Source of the DNA: Candidatus Methylomirabilis sp.
GTDB taxonomy: Bacteria; DYJV01
Length of the DNA stretch: 11,411 nt
Direction of reading: 5' to 3'
NCBI GenBank assembly: GCA_020722945.1
Contig: DYJV01000069.1
Coordinates: 1 to 11,411 of the forward strand
A program made the translations under genes and the position numbers. The notes beneath the pieces are model-generated. The model was given only the letters and a program-made list of their open reading frames with translations. It was not told where the DNA came from and did not search any database. How positions within the stretch are numbered: the stretch's first letter is position 1; each line of letters begins with the position of its first letter. Positions 1 through 5,985 of this stretch are shown here, piece by piece.

Positions 1-418
1 CATTTTATTTGGTTTTTTCAGTCTGTATATTTTGTTGCCATAACCGCTAACGGTTGGCAGCTTTGCGTTGTGGCGGATTAGATGCACTAACCTGTCTGAA
101 CGCACACTGTTTATTAAATGCACTACTGTTTATATTCGCACTTCCCCCACCATAACGCAAAGCTGCTGTTAGCAACAGTATTGTTTTTAGTAGTTGTCAT
201 AGTTATCATTTTTACTCTATTTGTCAACTTAATTTTTACTTAAAAACAAATATTTTTTTGTTCAAAAGTTGGTATGTGCTTATTTCCCGACAGGCTGCTA
301 GTAAGAACTACAGAATAAAGGATTTTATAGGAAGTAAAACAAAGCCAAAACTAACTATAGAATTTTAATGACCATAAGTTGTGATTTTTAGTGAGCTTTG
401 ACAGTGATATCAATTTAA
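1..418. other. non-coding left flank with no convincing gene
   Basis: No reading frame here has both a plausible start with a ribosome-binding site and a recognisable protein. The stretch holds a large imperfect inverted repeat (46-173), an AT-rich part (about 180-285), a short GC-rich patch (286-301) that stands out from its surroundings, and the sequence just beyond the 3' end of the minus-strand flavoprotein gene, which stops at 419. I see no GC-rich hairpin with a T-run that could end that transcript. The only hairpin is a weak AT-only one (245-262). The stretch may be a remnant of mobile or repetitive DNA. Confidence 0.6.
46..173. repeat. imperfect inverted repeat with long palindromic arms (MITE-like or attC-like)
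   Basis: The left arm at 57-76 (GCAGCTTTGCGTTGTGGCGG) and the reverse complement of 147-166 agree at 18 of 20 positions. Outside them GCTAAC (46-51) pairs with GTTAGC (168-173). A 5-nt by 1-nt asymmetric internal loop (52-56 against 167) lies between the outer and inner stems. The centre (77-146) holds partial direct repeats (ATGCACTA and ACTGTTTAT each twice). The arms are more GC-rich than the surrounding DNA. The size and the terminal AAC/GTT would suit an integron attC site, but the outer boxes do not match the RYYYAAC/GTTRRRY consensus well. A miniature transposable element or a dispersed palindromic repeat is equally possible. Confidence 0.65.
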
Positions 419-1633
419 TTAAAGAAGTTTTGCAGCTATAAATCCTGTTGTCCAAGCTGCTTGAAGATTATAACCACCTGTAATCCCATCAATATCGAGA
501 ATCTCACCTGCAAAATATAAATTATCACAGACTTTGCTCTGCATTGTATTAAAATCAATATTTTCAAGACTGATACCTCCACAAGTCACAAATTCCTCTT
601 TAAACGATGTTCTACCTTTTACAGCGTAAGTATCATTTGTCAAAGTATTTAGAAGTTTATTGAGACCTCTTTTCCCAAGCTCCCCCCATTTCCTATTTAG
701 AGGGAGTTCACTCTTCTTAATTAGATGACACCATAACCTCTCAGGGAGAAGATATGGTCTAAAATTTGATAATATTTTGGCTCTATTCTCCTCACTGATA
801 GTGAGCAATTTTTTAAAAATAAGGTCATTATTGCTCTCATTAATCCAGTTTACCCGTATATTGAATATGTATCCTCTCTGATTGAGAAATCTTGCTCCAA
901 ATGATGATAATTTGAGGATAGAGGGTCCGCTCATTCCCCAATGAGTGATAAGAAGAGGTCCCTCTGAAAAGTAATTTGTCCCCTGTATGGTAACAGTTGT
1001 TTTCTCTACAACAATTCCACTTAAATCTGTAATAGTGTCATCAGGAATGTTAAATGTAAAAAGTGAGGGGACAGGAGATTCTATCTTGTGGTTTAATTTT
1101 TGTAGCCATTTTAACCCCTCTATATCTGGTGACCCACCAGTTGCAACTATAACTTTATCAAATTTTTCAGGTGAAATTTTTATATCTGAAAAGTGGATTT
1201 GAAGTTTATTACCTAACTGATCGATAGCGTTGACACCTCTACCTTTTACTATCTGAATCTTTTTTATTGCAGCCTCTTTTAAAAAGCAGTCAATGATAGT
1301 TTGAGAATCTTGAGAAAGTGGGAAAACAGAGTTATCGTTTTGGACTGTAAGAGGAACTCCTCTACTTTCAAACCATTTCATTGTATCTTTATTATTAAAA
1401 ATATTAAAAGCTTTTTTGAGCCTACTTTCTCCTCGTGGGTAAGATTGGCACAACTCTTTTATTGAAGGTGCAGCATTGGTGAGGTTACATCTTCCACCAC
1501 CAGATATTTTAACTTTACTTAAAATATGTGACGTTTTCTCAAAAATAGTAACATCAGCATCAGGATAATTCTCTTTGACCATTATTGCAGAGAAGAAACC
1601 TGCTGCACCACCTCCAATAACTCCAACTCTCAT
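419..1633 (-). CDS. NAD(P)/FAD-dependent oxidoreductase, HI0933/YhiN (BaiN-like) family
   Basis: This is a cytoplasmic two-domain flavoprotein of about 404 residues, the usual family size. The N-terminus has the Rossmann dinucleotide-binding motif GGGAAG (residues 7-12). The family signature SGGGRCNLTN follows at about 44-53. Near the C-terminus the stretch FVTCGGI...LYFAGEILDIDGITGGYNLQ...A is the second FAD-contacting region. The start was set at the ATG ending at 1633 because AAAGGA lies about six bases before it. A TTG seven codons upstream would put that Shine-Dalgarno sequence inside the gene. Family members are often labelled BaiN (bile-acid 3-dehydro-4,6-reductase) by homology, but that activity is known only in gut bacteria and nothing here supports it. 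The gene is transcribed alone, divergently from the J-domain/glmU run. The physiological substrate is unknown. Confidence 0.9.
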   Translation of the reverse strand: MRVGVIGGGAAGFFSAIMVKENYPDADVTIFEKTSHILSKVKISGGGRCNLTNAAPSIKELCQSYPRGESRLKKAFNIFNNKDTMKWFESRGVPLTVQNDNSVFPLSQDSQTIIDCFLKEAAIKKIQIVKGRGVNAIDQLGNKLQIHFSDIKISPEKFDKVIVATGGSPDIEGLKWLQKLNHKIESPVPSLFTFNIPDDTITDLSGIVVEKTTVTIQGTNYFSEGPLLITHWGMSGPSILKLSSFGARFLNQRGYIFNIRVNWINESNNDLIFKKLLTISEENRAKILSNFRPYLLPERLWCHLIKKSELPLNRKWGELGKRGLNKLLNTLTNDTYAVKGRTSFKEEFVTCGGISLENIDFNTMQSKVCDNLYFAGEILDIDGITGGYNLQAAWTTGFIAAKLL

Positions 1634-1659
1634 TACAATCCTTTTACTTGGCAAAGCTA

Positions 1660-1689
1660 ATTATATAATCTACCAGTTTAAAATATAAA
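1660..1689 (-). promoter_or_regulatory. candidate sigma70-type promoter for the flavoprotein gene
   Basis: Read on the minus strand, TTTATA (1684-1689) is followed after 18 bases by a perfect TATAAT (1660-1665). The -10 lies about 27 bases upstream of the ATG ending at 1633, leaving room for a short leader with AAAGGA. The region is very AT-rich, so chance matches are likely. Confidence 0.35.
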
Positions 1690-1704
1690 TTACCCTTTTT
1701 TTTT

Positions 1705-1718
1705 AATGTTATAACATT
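1705..1718. promoter_or_regulatory. 14-bp perfect palindrome, possible operator
   Basis: AATGTTATAACATT is a perfect palindrome sitting just upstream of the candidate minus-strand -35 element, in the space shared by two divergent genes. This is a typical place for a dimeric regulator. I do not recognise it as a defined Fur, FNR or PerR box. AT-rich palindromes also arise by chance. Confidence 0.3.
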
Positions 1719-1795
1719 TGAAATAAAAATTCTATACATATTAACTCTTTTTCCCCGATTTTTAACAGAACATTATCCACTAATATGTTTGCAGG

Positions 1796-1822
1796 TTCAC
1801 AACTCTGATTGTAACCTACAAT
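1796..1822 (+). promoter_or_regulatory. candidate promoter for the J-domain/glmU run
   Basis: TTCACA (1796-1801, one mismatch to TTGACA) and TACAAT (1817-1822, one mismatch to TATAAT) are separated by 15 bases, slightly shorter than ideal. Transcription would start near 1829, about 40 bases before the ATG at 1870. An inverted repeat AGGTTCACAA/TTGTAACCT (1793-1817, one bulged base) spans exactly the -35 to -10 interval, so a repressor or activator site could overlap the promoter. Confidence 0.4.
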
Positions 1823-1846
1823 AAAAAATCAGTTTGATTTTTTATT
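1820..1846. repeat. perfect 12-bp inverted repeat upstream of the J-domain gene
   Basis: AATAAAAAATCA (1820-1831) and TGATTTTTTATT (1835-1846) are exact reverse complements around a 3-base loop. The repeat begins in the candidate -10 box and ends 23 bases before the start codon. It could be an operator, or it could form a hairpin at the 5' end of the leader RNA. It is all A/T apart from one pair and lacks the GC-rich stem of a typical intrinsic terminator. Confidence 0.5.
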
Positions 1847-1869
1847 AGATTTACTATATTTAAGTTGTT

Positions 1870-2148
1870 ATGAATTTAAATGAAGCTTTGTCAATATTAG
1901 AGATAGATGATTCCCTTTCATTAAAGAGTTTGAAAAAAATTTATAGAAATAGAGTGAAGAGTGCTCATCCCGATATAACTTCCGATTTTGACCATATACT
2001 TCAAATAAACAATGCATACCAGTTTTTAAGGGACTACCTTGAAAATTATGAATTTTCAGTAGAGAAATTGCTCAATTATGAAGCTCTTGAGGAGAGAACT
2101 TTTAATAGATTTAAAAATGACTGGCTTGGTGGAGATTTTAATGGATAG
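1870..2148 (+). CDS. small J-domain (DnaJ-like) protein
   Basis: This 92-residue protein is little more than a J domain. Helix I is ALSILEI, helix II is SLKSLKKIYRNRVKSA, the diagnostic HPD tripeptide is at residues 33-35, and helix III is FDHILQINNAYQFLRDYL. It lacks the Gly/Phe region, zinc finger and C-terminal substrate domain of DnaJ, so it is a class III J protein. The HPD motif indicates it can stimulate the ATPase of a DnaK-type Hsp70. No signal peptide or membrane segment is present. The last 8 bases overlap the start of glmU, so the two are probably translationally coupled. A specific client, possibly GlmU, is inference only. No strong Shine-Dalgarno sequence is visible before the ATG. 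Confidence 0.85.
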   Translation: MNLNEALSILEIDDSLSLKSLKKIYRNRVKSAHPDITSDFDHILQINNAYQFLRDYLENYEFSVEKLLNYEALEERTFNRFKNDWLGGDFNG

Positions 2149-3523
2149 TAAAAATTTGATAGTTATTGTTCTTGCTGCTGGTGAGGGGAAGAGGATGAAA
2201 TCTGATATCCCTAAAGTGATGCACCCATTATGTGGTAAACCTATGATAAATATACTCTTACAGCAGCTTAATACCCTTAATTTTGATGATATATATACTG
2301 TTGTTGGGCATAAGAGGGAGATACTTATTAACCATTTAAAACAGACATTTCCTGATATGAAATTTGTTCATCAGATTGAGCAACGTGGGAGTGGTGATGC
2401 AGTAATGGCTTGCAAAGATGCTTTTAAAAAATTTGATGGGAATATTTTAATTATAGCAGGTGATATGCCACTTATCAAAGGTGAAACCTTAAAAGAATTT
2501 ACAGATGCTTTTAATGAGCAAAATCTTGATATTGCAGTATTATCTGCCTTTCTTGACAACCCTTACGGTTATGGAAGAGTTGTAAGGGATGGCGGAGATT
2601 TTACCAAGATAGTAGAGGAGCGTGATGCTGCTGATACTCAAAAAAGTATAAAAGAGGTAAATAGTGGGATATACTGTGTCAGAGCAGAGCATCTATTTAG
2701 ACTGCTTGATAAGATAGACAATTTTAATGCTCAAGGGGAATTTTATCTTACAGATATTATTCAGATTGGCAAAAGTGAAGGATTAAAAGTTCAAGCATTA
2801 TCTTTTGGAGAATCTGATCAATTTTTCGGTATTAACAATAGAGAGCAGCTTGCTTCTGCTGAGAAGATTTTGGTTGCCCGCAAAATATCAAAGTTGCAGA
2901 GTGAAGGAGTAACATTTATCAATCCAGACACAACCTACATAGAGCTTGATGTCAATATAGGTAAAGATACAGTTGTTTACCCTAATAACCATATTTTAGG
3001 TAACACCAAGATTGGTCAGATGTGCAATATTGGTGGGTTTAACACTATCAAAGATTCAACAATTTCAGATAATGTCTTTATAAAAGGTTACTGTTATATA
3101 GATAGAGCTGCCATAGACAGAGATAGTCAGGTTGGCCCCTTTACCCACATCAGACCTGAAACAATTATCGGAGAGGATTGTAAAGTTGGGAATTTTGTTG
3201 AAATTAAAAAATCTGTTTTAAAAAATGGTGTTAAAGCTTCTCATCTAAGTTACATCGGTGATGCTGATATAATGGAGGGGGTTAATGTTGGAGCAGGGAC
3301 AATTACTTGCAATTATGATGGATTCCGAAAACATAAAACATTCATCGGTAAAAATGTTTTCATAGGTAGTGACACCCAGCTTGTTGCACCTGTTTCTGTA
3401 GGTGATGATACACTTATAGCTGCTGGCACCACTGTTACAAAAGATATTCCTCCAAACTCTCTTGTTCATTCAAGGGTAAAGCAGGTTAACTTATCAAATA
3501 TGGGGATGAAAAACAGAAAATAA
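2141..3523 (+). CDS. glmU: bifunctional UDP-N-acetylglucosamine pyrophosphorylase / glucosamine-1-phosphate N-acetyltransferase
   Basis: GlmU makes UDP-GlcNAc for peptidoglycan and lipopolysaccharide: it acetylates glucosamine-1-phosphate, then transfers UMP from UTP. The protein is 460 residues (E. coli 456). The N-terminal uridyltransferase domain shows LAAGEGKRMKS (11-21) with the downstream Lys25, then AGDMPL around the metal-binding Asp108, and EVNSGIY near 172-178. From about residue 255 the sequence becomes hexapeptide repeats of a left-handed beta-helix. The acetyltransferase motif is HLSYIGDA with the presumed catalytic His368. The start is the ATG at 2141, preceded by GGAG at 2131-2134. 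The in-frame ATG at 2078 would add 21 residues with no similarity to GlmU and overlap the J-domain gene heavily. It is housekeeping and essential in most bacteria. Confidence 0.96.
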   Translation: MDSKNLIVIVLAAGEGKRMKSDIPKVMHPLCGKPMINILLQQLNTLNFDDIYTVVGHKREILINHLKQTFPDMKFVHQIEQRGSGDAVMACKDAFKKFDGNILIIAGDMPLIKGETLKEFTDAFNEQNLDIAVLSAFLDNPYGYGRVVRDGGDFTKIVEERDAADTQKSIKEVNSGIYCVRAEHLFRLLDKIDNFNAQGEFYLTDIIQIGKSEGLKVQALSFGESDQFFGINNREQLASAEKILVARKISKLQSEGVTFINPDTTYIELDVNIGKDTVVYPNNHILGNTKIGQMCNIGGFNTIKDSTISDNVFIKGYCYIDRAAIDRDSQVGPFTHIRPETIIGEDCKVGNFVEIKKSVLKNGVKASHLSYIGDADIMEGVNVGAGTITCNYDGFRKHKTFIGKNVFIGSDTQLVAPVSVGDDTLIAAGTTVTKDIPPNSLVHSRVKQVNLSNMGMKNRK

Positions 3524-3531
3524 TTTTCTGT
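3513..3531 (+). promoter_or_regulatory. hairpin with the glmU stop codon in its loop
   Basis: ACAGAAAA (3513-3520) and TTTTCTGT (3524-3531) are exact reverse complements, and the three loop bases are the glmU TAA stop. A short T-rich tract (GATTTTTA) follows. The stem contains only two G-C pairs. It could weakly attenuate read-through to the next gene, or be opened by a terminating ribosome, but it is not a convincing intrinsic terminator. Confidence 0.35.
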
Positions 3532-3538
3532 GATTTTT

Positions 3539-4447
3539 ATGAAAATACTTTTACTCTTTTCAGGTGGTCTTGATAGTATTTTAAGCTACAAATTGCTCAA
3601 AAGTAAAGGGTTTTTTGTTAAAGCTGTCCAGTTTTACACACCTTTTCTTCAGATTATTGACAAAAATTTTTATATTAAAAATATCAAAGAGCTTTACTCT
3701 ATAGATCTGAAAATGATTTCCATCTGGGATGATTATAGGGAGATAATCCTCAAACCTAAATACGGTTTTGGAAAAAATATGAATCCCTGCCTCGATTGTA
3801 AATTGCTATTTTACAAAAAGGGCAGAGAGATTATGGAGAGTGAAAATTTTGACATTTTAGCCACAGGTGAGGTGGGTGGTCAGAGGCCTTTTAGTCAAAA
3901 AGTGGATAACCTAAATTTCCTCGAAAGGGAGAGTGGATTAAGGGGGAGAGTTTTAAGACCTTTATGTTATAAATACTCCACTCAGATACCGGATCAAGAT
4001 TTCCTTGATATAATGGGCAGAGGAAGGAGTAAGCAGATTCAGCTTGCAAAAGAGTTAAATGTTGATAATTTCCCTGAACCTGGTGGAGGGTGTTTGCTTG
4101 CTGAGTCAAGTTTCTGTGGTAAAATAAAAATTTTAATAGATTTCTTTGATCATGACCCTTCAAAACTTGAAGAGATATATTTTGAGATGCTCAAATTTGG
4201 AAGAGTCTTTGAATCTCAAAATTATATCTTAATTATTGGGAGAGACAAATTGGACGGTGATTCACTTATGAAAACTCATTACTCCAAACCACCCAACTGC
4301 AGATTAATATTTTCAAGGAGCCACTCTGCACCTGTATCTGCAGTTATTTTTAAAAATATGGTTGAGGATTATCAATCTATCTTTGACAAAATAAAGAAAT
4401 TTGTAAAATCTGATTATCGTCACAAAATATCTTTTGAGGTTGTTTAA
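3539..4447 (+). CDS. PP-loop ATP pyrophosphatase family protein, ThiI/MnmA-like, function unassigned
   Basis: The protein has about 302 residues. It opens with the PP-loop motif SGGLDS (8-13), which binds ATP to adenylate a substrate as in MnmA, ThiI and TilS. Next come an MNPCLDCK motif with a CxxC pair (Cys84, Cys87), ATGEVGGQRPFSQ (108-120), LRPL (139-142) and PGGGC (181-185, Cys185). The spaced cysteines suggest thiol/persulfide transfer or Fe-S binding, and thus a sulfur-insertion role, possibly in tRNA thiolation. This layout matches a family often labelled ThiI or tRNA methyltransferase in genomes, but it lacks ThiI's N-terminal THUMP domain. To my knowledge its reaction is not established. 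The ATG at 3539 puts the PP-loop at the expected N-terminal place. A GTG at 3530 would start inside the preceding hairpin. Neither has a good Shine-Dalgarno. It sits 15 bases after glmU and abuts the siroheme gene. Confidence 0.8.
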   Translation: MKILLLFSGGLDSILSYKLLKSKGFFVKAVQFYTPFLQIIDKNFYIKNIKELYSIDLKMISIWDDYREIILKPKYGFGKNMNPCLDCKLLFYKKGREIMESENFDILATGEVGGQRPFSQKVDNLNFLERESGLRGRVLRPLCYKYSTQIPDQDFLDIMGRGRSKQIQLAKELNVDNFPEPGGGCLLAESSFCGKIKILIDFFDHDPSKLEEIYFEMLKFGRVFESQNYILIIGRDKLDGDSLMKTHYSKPPNCRLIFSRSHSAPVSAVIFKNMVEDYQSIFDKIKKFVKSDYRHKISFEVV

Positions 4448-4450
4448 TTG

Positions 4451-5086
4451 ATGAGCTATTTCCCTATTAATCTTAATATTTCTGGGAAACTTTGTGTGGT
4501 TGTTGGTGGTGGCAAAGTTGGAGAGAGGAAGGTAAAGAATCTCCTTAATTATGGAGCAAAAGTAAGGGTTGTCAGTCTTGATTTTACAGATGAGCTACTT
4601 GCCCTTGATGGTAGTATCGAAATTGTTCGTTCAAGATACAAAAAAGAGTATATCGAAGGAGCTTTGCTTATATTTATTGCTACCAATGACAAATCTCTAA
4701 ACTTACAGATATCAAAAGATTCAAAAGCTCTCTCTATCCCTGTAAATATTGCTACTGAACCTAATCTTTGCGATTTTACTTTACCCTCTGTGATAACAAG
4801 GGGAGAGTTGCAAATTGCAGTCTCCACTGATGGGAAGAGCCCTGCTTTATCAAGAGTGATAAAGGGGAAAATAGAGCAGGATTTTGGTAGTGAATATGAG
4901 ACTCTAACAAACATTATGGGAAAAATAAGAGAAAAGCAATTGACTATATCTTCTACCTCTGATATAAACAGAAACTTATTTTACAGATTCTTAAACTCTG
5001 AAGTTCTTGATTTTATAAACAAAAAAGATTTTCTGTCAATTAATAACCTCATAAAAGATATTTTTGGTTTTGAAATAAAAATTTAA
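4451..5086 (+). CDS. precorrin-2 dehydrogenase / sirohydrochlorin-forming siroheme enzyme (CysG N-terminal type)
   Basis: This is a stand-alone version of the CysG N-terminal half (also SirC or Met8p), which uses NAD+ to oxidise precorrin-2 to sirohydrochlorin and in some members inserts iron. The 211 residues are typical. The NAD-binding Rossmann motif is VVVGGGKVGERK (16-27). The conserved segment NLCDFTLPSVITRGELQIAVSTDGKSPALSR carries the presumed catalytic Asp108. The C-terminal part is an all-helical dimerisation region. The ATG at 4451 is chosen. A TTG at 4448 directly before it is also possible, and GAGGT at 4436-4440 suits that TTG slightly better by spacing. It follows the PP-loop gene with almost no gap and should act on the precorrin-2 made by the CobA domain encoded downstream. 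Whether it also chelates iron cannot be read from the sequence. Confidence 0.9.
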   Translation: MSYFPINLNISGKLCVVVGGGKVGERKVKNLLNYGAKVRVVSLDFTDELLALDGSIEIVRSRYKKEYIEGALLIFIATNDKSLNLQISKDSKALSIPVNIATEPNLCDFTLPSVITRGELQIAVSTDGKSPALSRVIKGKIEQDFGSEYETLTNIMGKIREKQLTISSTSDINRNLFYRFLNSEVLDFINKKDFLSINNLIKDIFGFEIKI

Positions 5087-5098
5087 AAAAAGAGAACG

Positions 5099-5911
5099 AT
5101 GCTTTATTTTATCCCTACCATTTTTTATATTTTATCATTCTGCATGCTGGCTATCTACTTTTTAAATTTTAAAGAGTGGAATATTGAATACTCAAAGAAG
5201 TTTCTGATATTAGGTTTCACATTTCATCTCTTTATCTTTCTGTCAAGGTGGTTTGAGTCGGAGTTTTTCCCTGTTACCACACTATTTGAATCTCTCTCAT
5301 TTTTTGCCATGATAATAACAGGATTTCAGATTATCATTGACCTGAGATACAAAGTAAAAGGTATTTCTCTCTTTACAACTTTTTTATCCTCATTAATCAT
5401 GTTCATATCACTATTTCTGCCGAGAAGTGTTGCAGCTATTCCACCTATTCTGGATAGTTTATGGTTGCCAATTCATGTTTTTTTCGCTTTTCTTGGGAAT
5501 GGCATATTTGCTATATCTTTTTGTGTAAGTGTTTTATATCTTATCCAATACTCTAAAGCTAAAGGGAAGAAGCTCACCAAATCTTTCTTTGAATTCCCTT
5601 CACTTGAAACACTCGATGGTCTCAATTACAAATGCCTTACAATTGGTTTCCCTACATTGACTCTTGGTATAATTACAGGTTCTATCTGGGCATCAGTTGC
5701 TTGGGGAGCTTATTGGAGCTGGGATCCAAAAGAAACTTGGTCACTTATAACTTGGTTTTTCTATGCAGCACTTCTTCACGGTAGGCTAAACAGTGGTTGG
5801 CAGGGGAGAAAGGGTGCAATTTTTTCAATAATAGGGTTTTTGGCGATACTTTTTACATTCTTGGGTGTCAATCTCTTTTTACCCGGTTTGCATAGCTACG
5901 TGTCGAGATAG
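5099..5911 (+). CDS. cytochrome c assembly protein of the CcsA/ResC/HemX family
   Basis: This integral membrane protein of 270 residues has about eight hydrophobic segments (roughly 3-22, 34-50, 65-81, 90-107, 122-148, 178-200, 213-228 and 240-260). The WWD haem-handling motif reads AWGAYWSWDPKETW (201-214). Four histidines (43, 126, 227, 265) are placed as expected for the haem-ligating set of CcsA. That assignment is by position only. CcsA works with CcsB/ResB to carry haem across the membrane for attachment to cytochrome c. No ResB gene is in the window. The related HemX of Bacillus lies in the hem operon and influences HemA level, so its position just before hemA leaves both roles open. 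It starts 12 bases after the siroheme gene. Only a weak purine tract (AAAGAGAA) precedes the ATG. Confidence 0.88.
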   Translation: MLYFIPTIFYILSFCMLAIYFLNFKEWNIEYSKKFLILGFTFHLFIFLSRWFESEFFPVTTLFESLSFFAMIITGFQIIIDLRYKVKGISLFTTFLSSLIMFISLFLPRSVAAIPPILDSLWLPIHVFFAFLGNGIFAISFCVSVLYLIQYSKAKGKKLTKSFFEFPSLETLDGLNYKCLTIGFPTLTLGIITGSIWASVAWGAYWSWDPKETWSLITWFFYAALLHGRLNSGWQGRKGAIFSIIGFLAILFTFLGVNLFLPGLHSYVSR

Positions 5912-5933
5912 TATCAACTCAAATAGAGTGATA
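5912..5933 (+). promoter_or_regulatory. imperfect hairpin between ccsA-like gene and hemA
   Basis: TATCAACTC (5912-5920) and GAGTGATA (5926-5933) pair over eight positions with one bulged A, around a 5-base loop. It starts right after the ccsA-like stop codon and is followed by a T-rich stretch (TTTACTTT). It could be a weak terminator or attenuator separating hemA from the upstream genes. The stem is short, so confidence is low. Confidence 0.3.
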
Positions 5934-5985
5934 TTTACTTTAAACCTATTTAAATTTTATTTTAGGAGTGTTGAACTTTTCCAAT

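Noticed and set aside
46-173. Definite integron attC site
   Set aside because: The outer boxes miss the RYYYAAC/GTTRRRY consensus at two positions, the spacers are unequal (five against one base), and no integrase or cassette gene is visible. It is kept only as an inverted repeat.
245-262. AACAAA/TTTGTT hairpin as terminator for the minus-strand gene
   Set aside because: The stem is six bases with one G-C pair and lies more than 150 bases beyond the stop codon, too weak to call.
1634-1654. Upstream TTG start adding seven residues to the flavoprotein
   Set aside because: It would place the AAAGGA ribosome-binding site inside the coding region and precede the Rossmann fold with atypical residues.
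2078-2140. Longer glmU N-terminus from an upstream in-frame ATG
   Set aside because: The 21 extra residues are unlike GlmU and lie within the J-domain gene, while the ATG at 2141 has a good GGAG.
3245-3469. Minus-strand open frame inside glmU
   Set aside because: It is a shadow of the hexapeptide-repeat coding sequence with no recognisable protein or ribosome-binding site. Similar antisense frames in hemA, hemC, cobA-hemD and tatD were rejected for the same reason.
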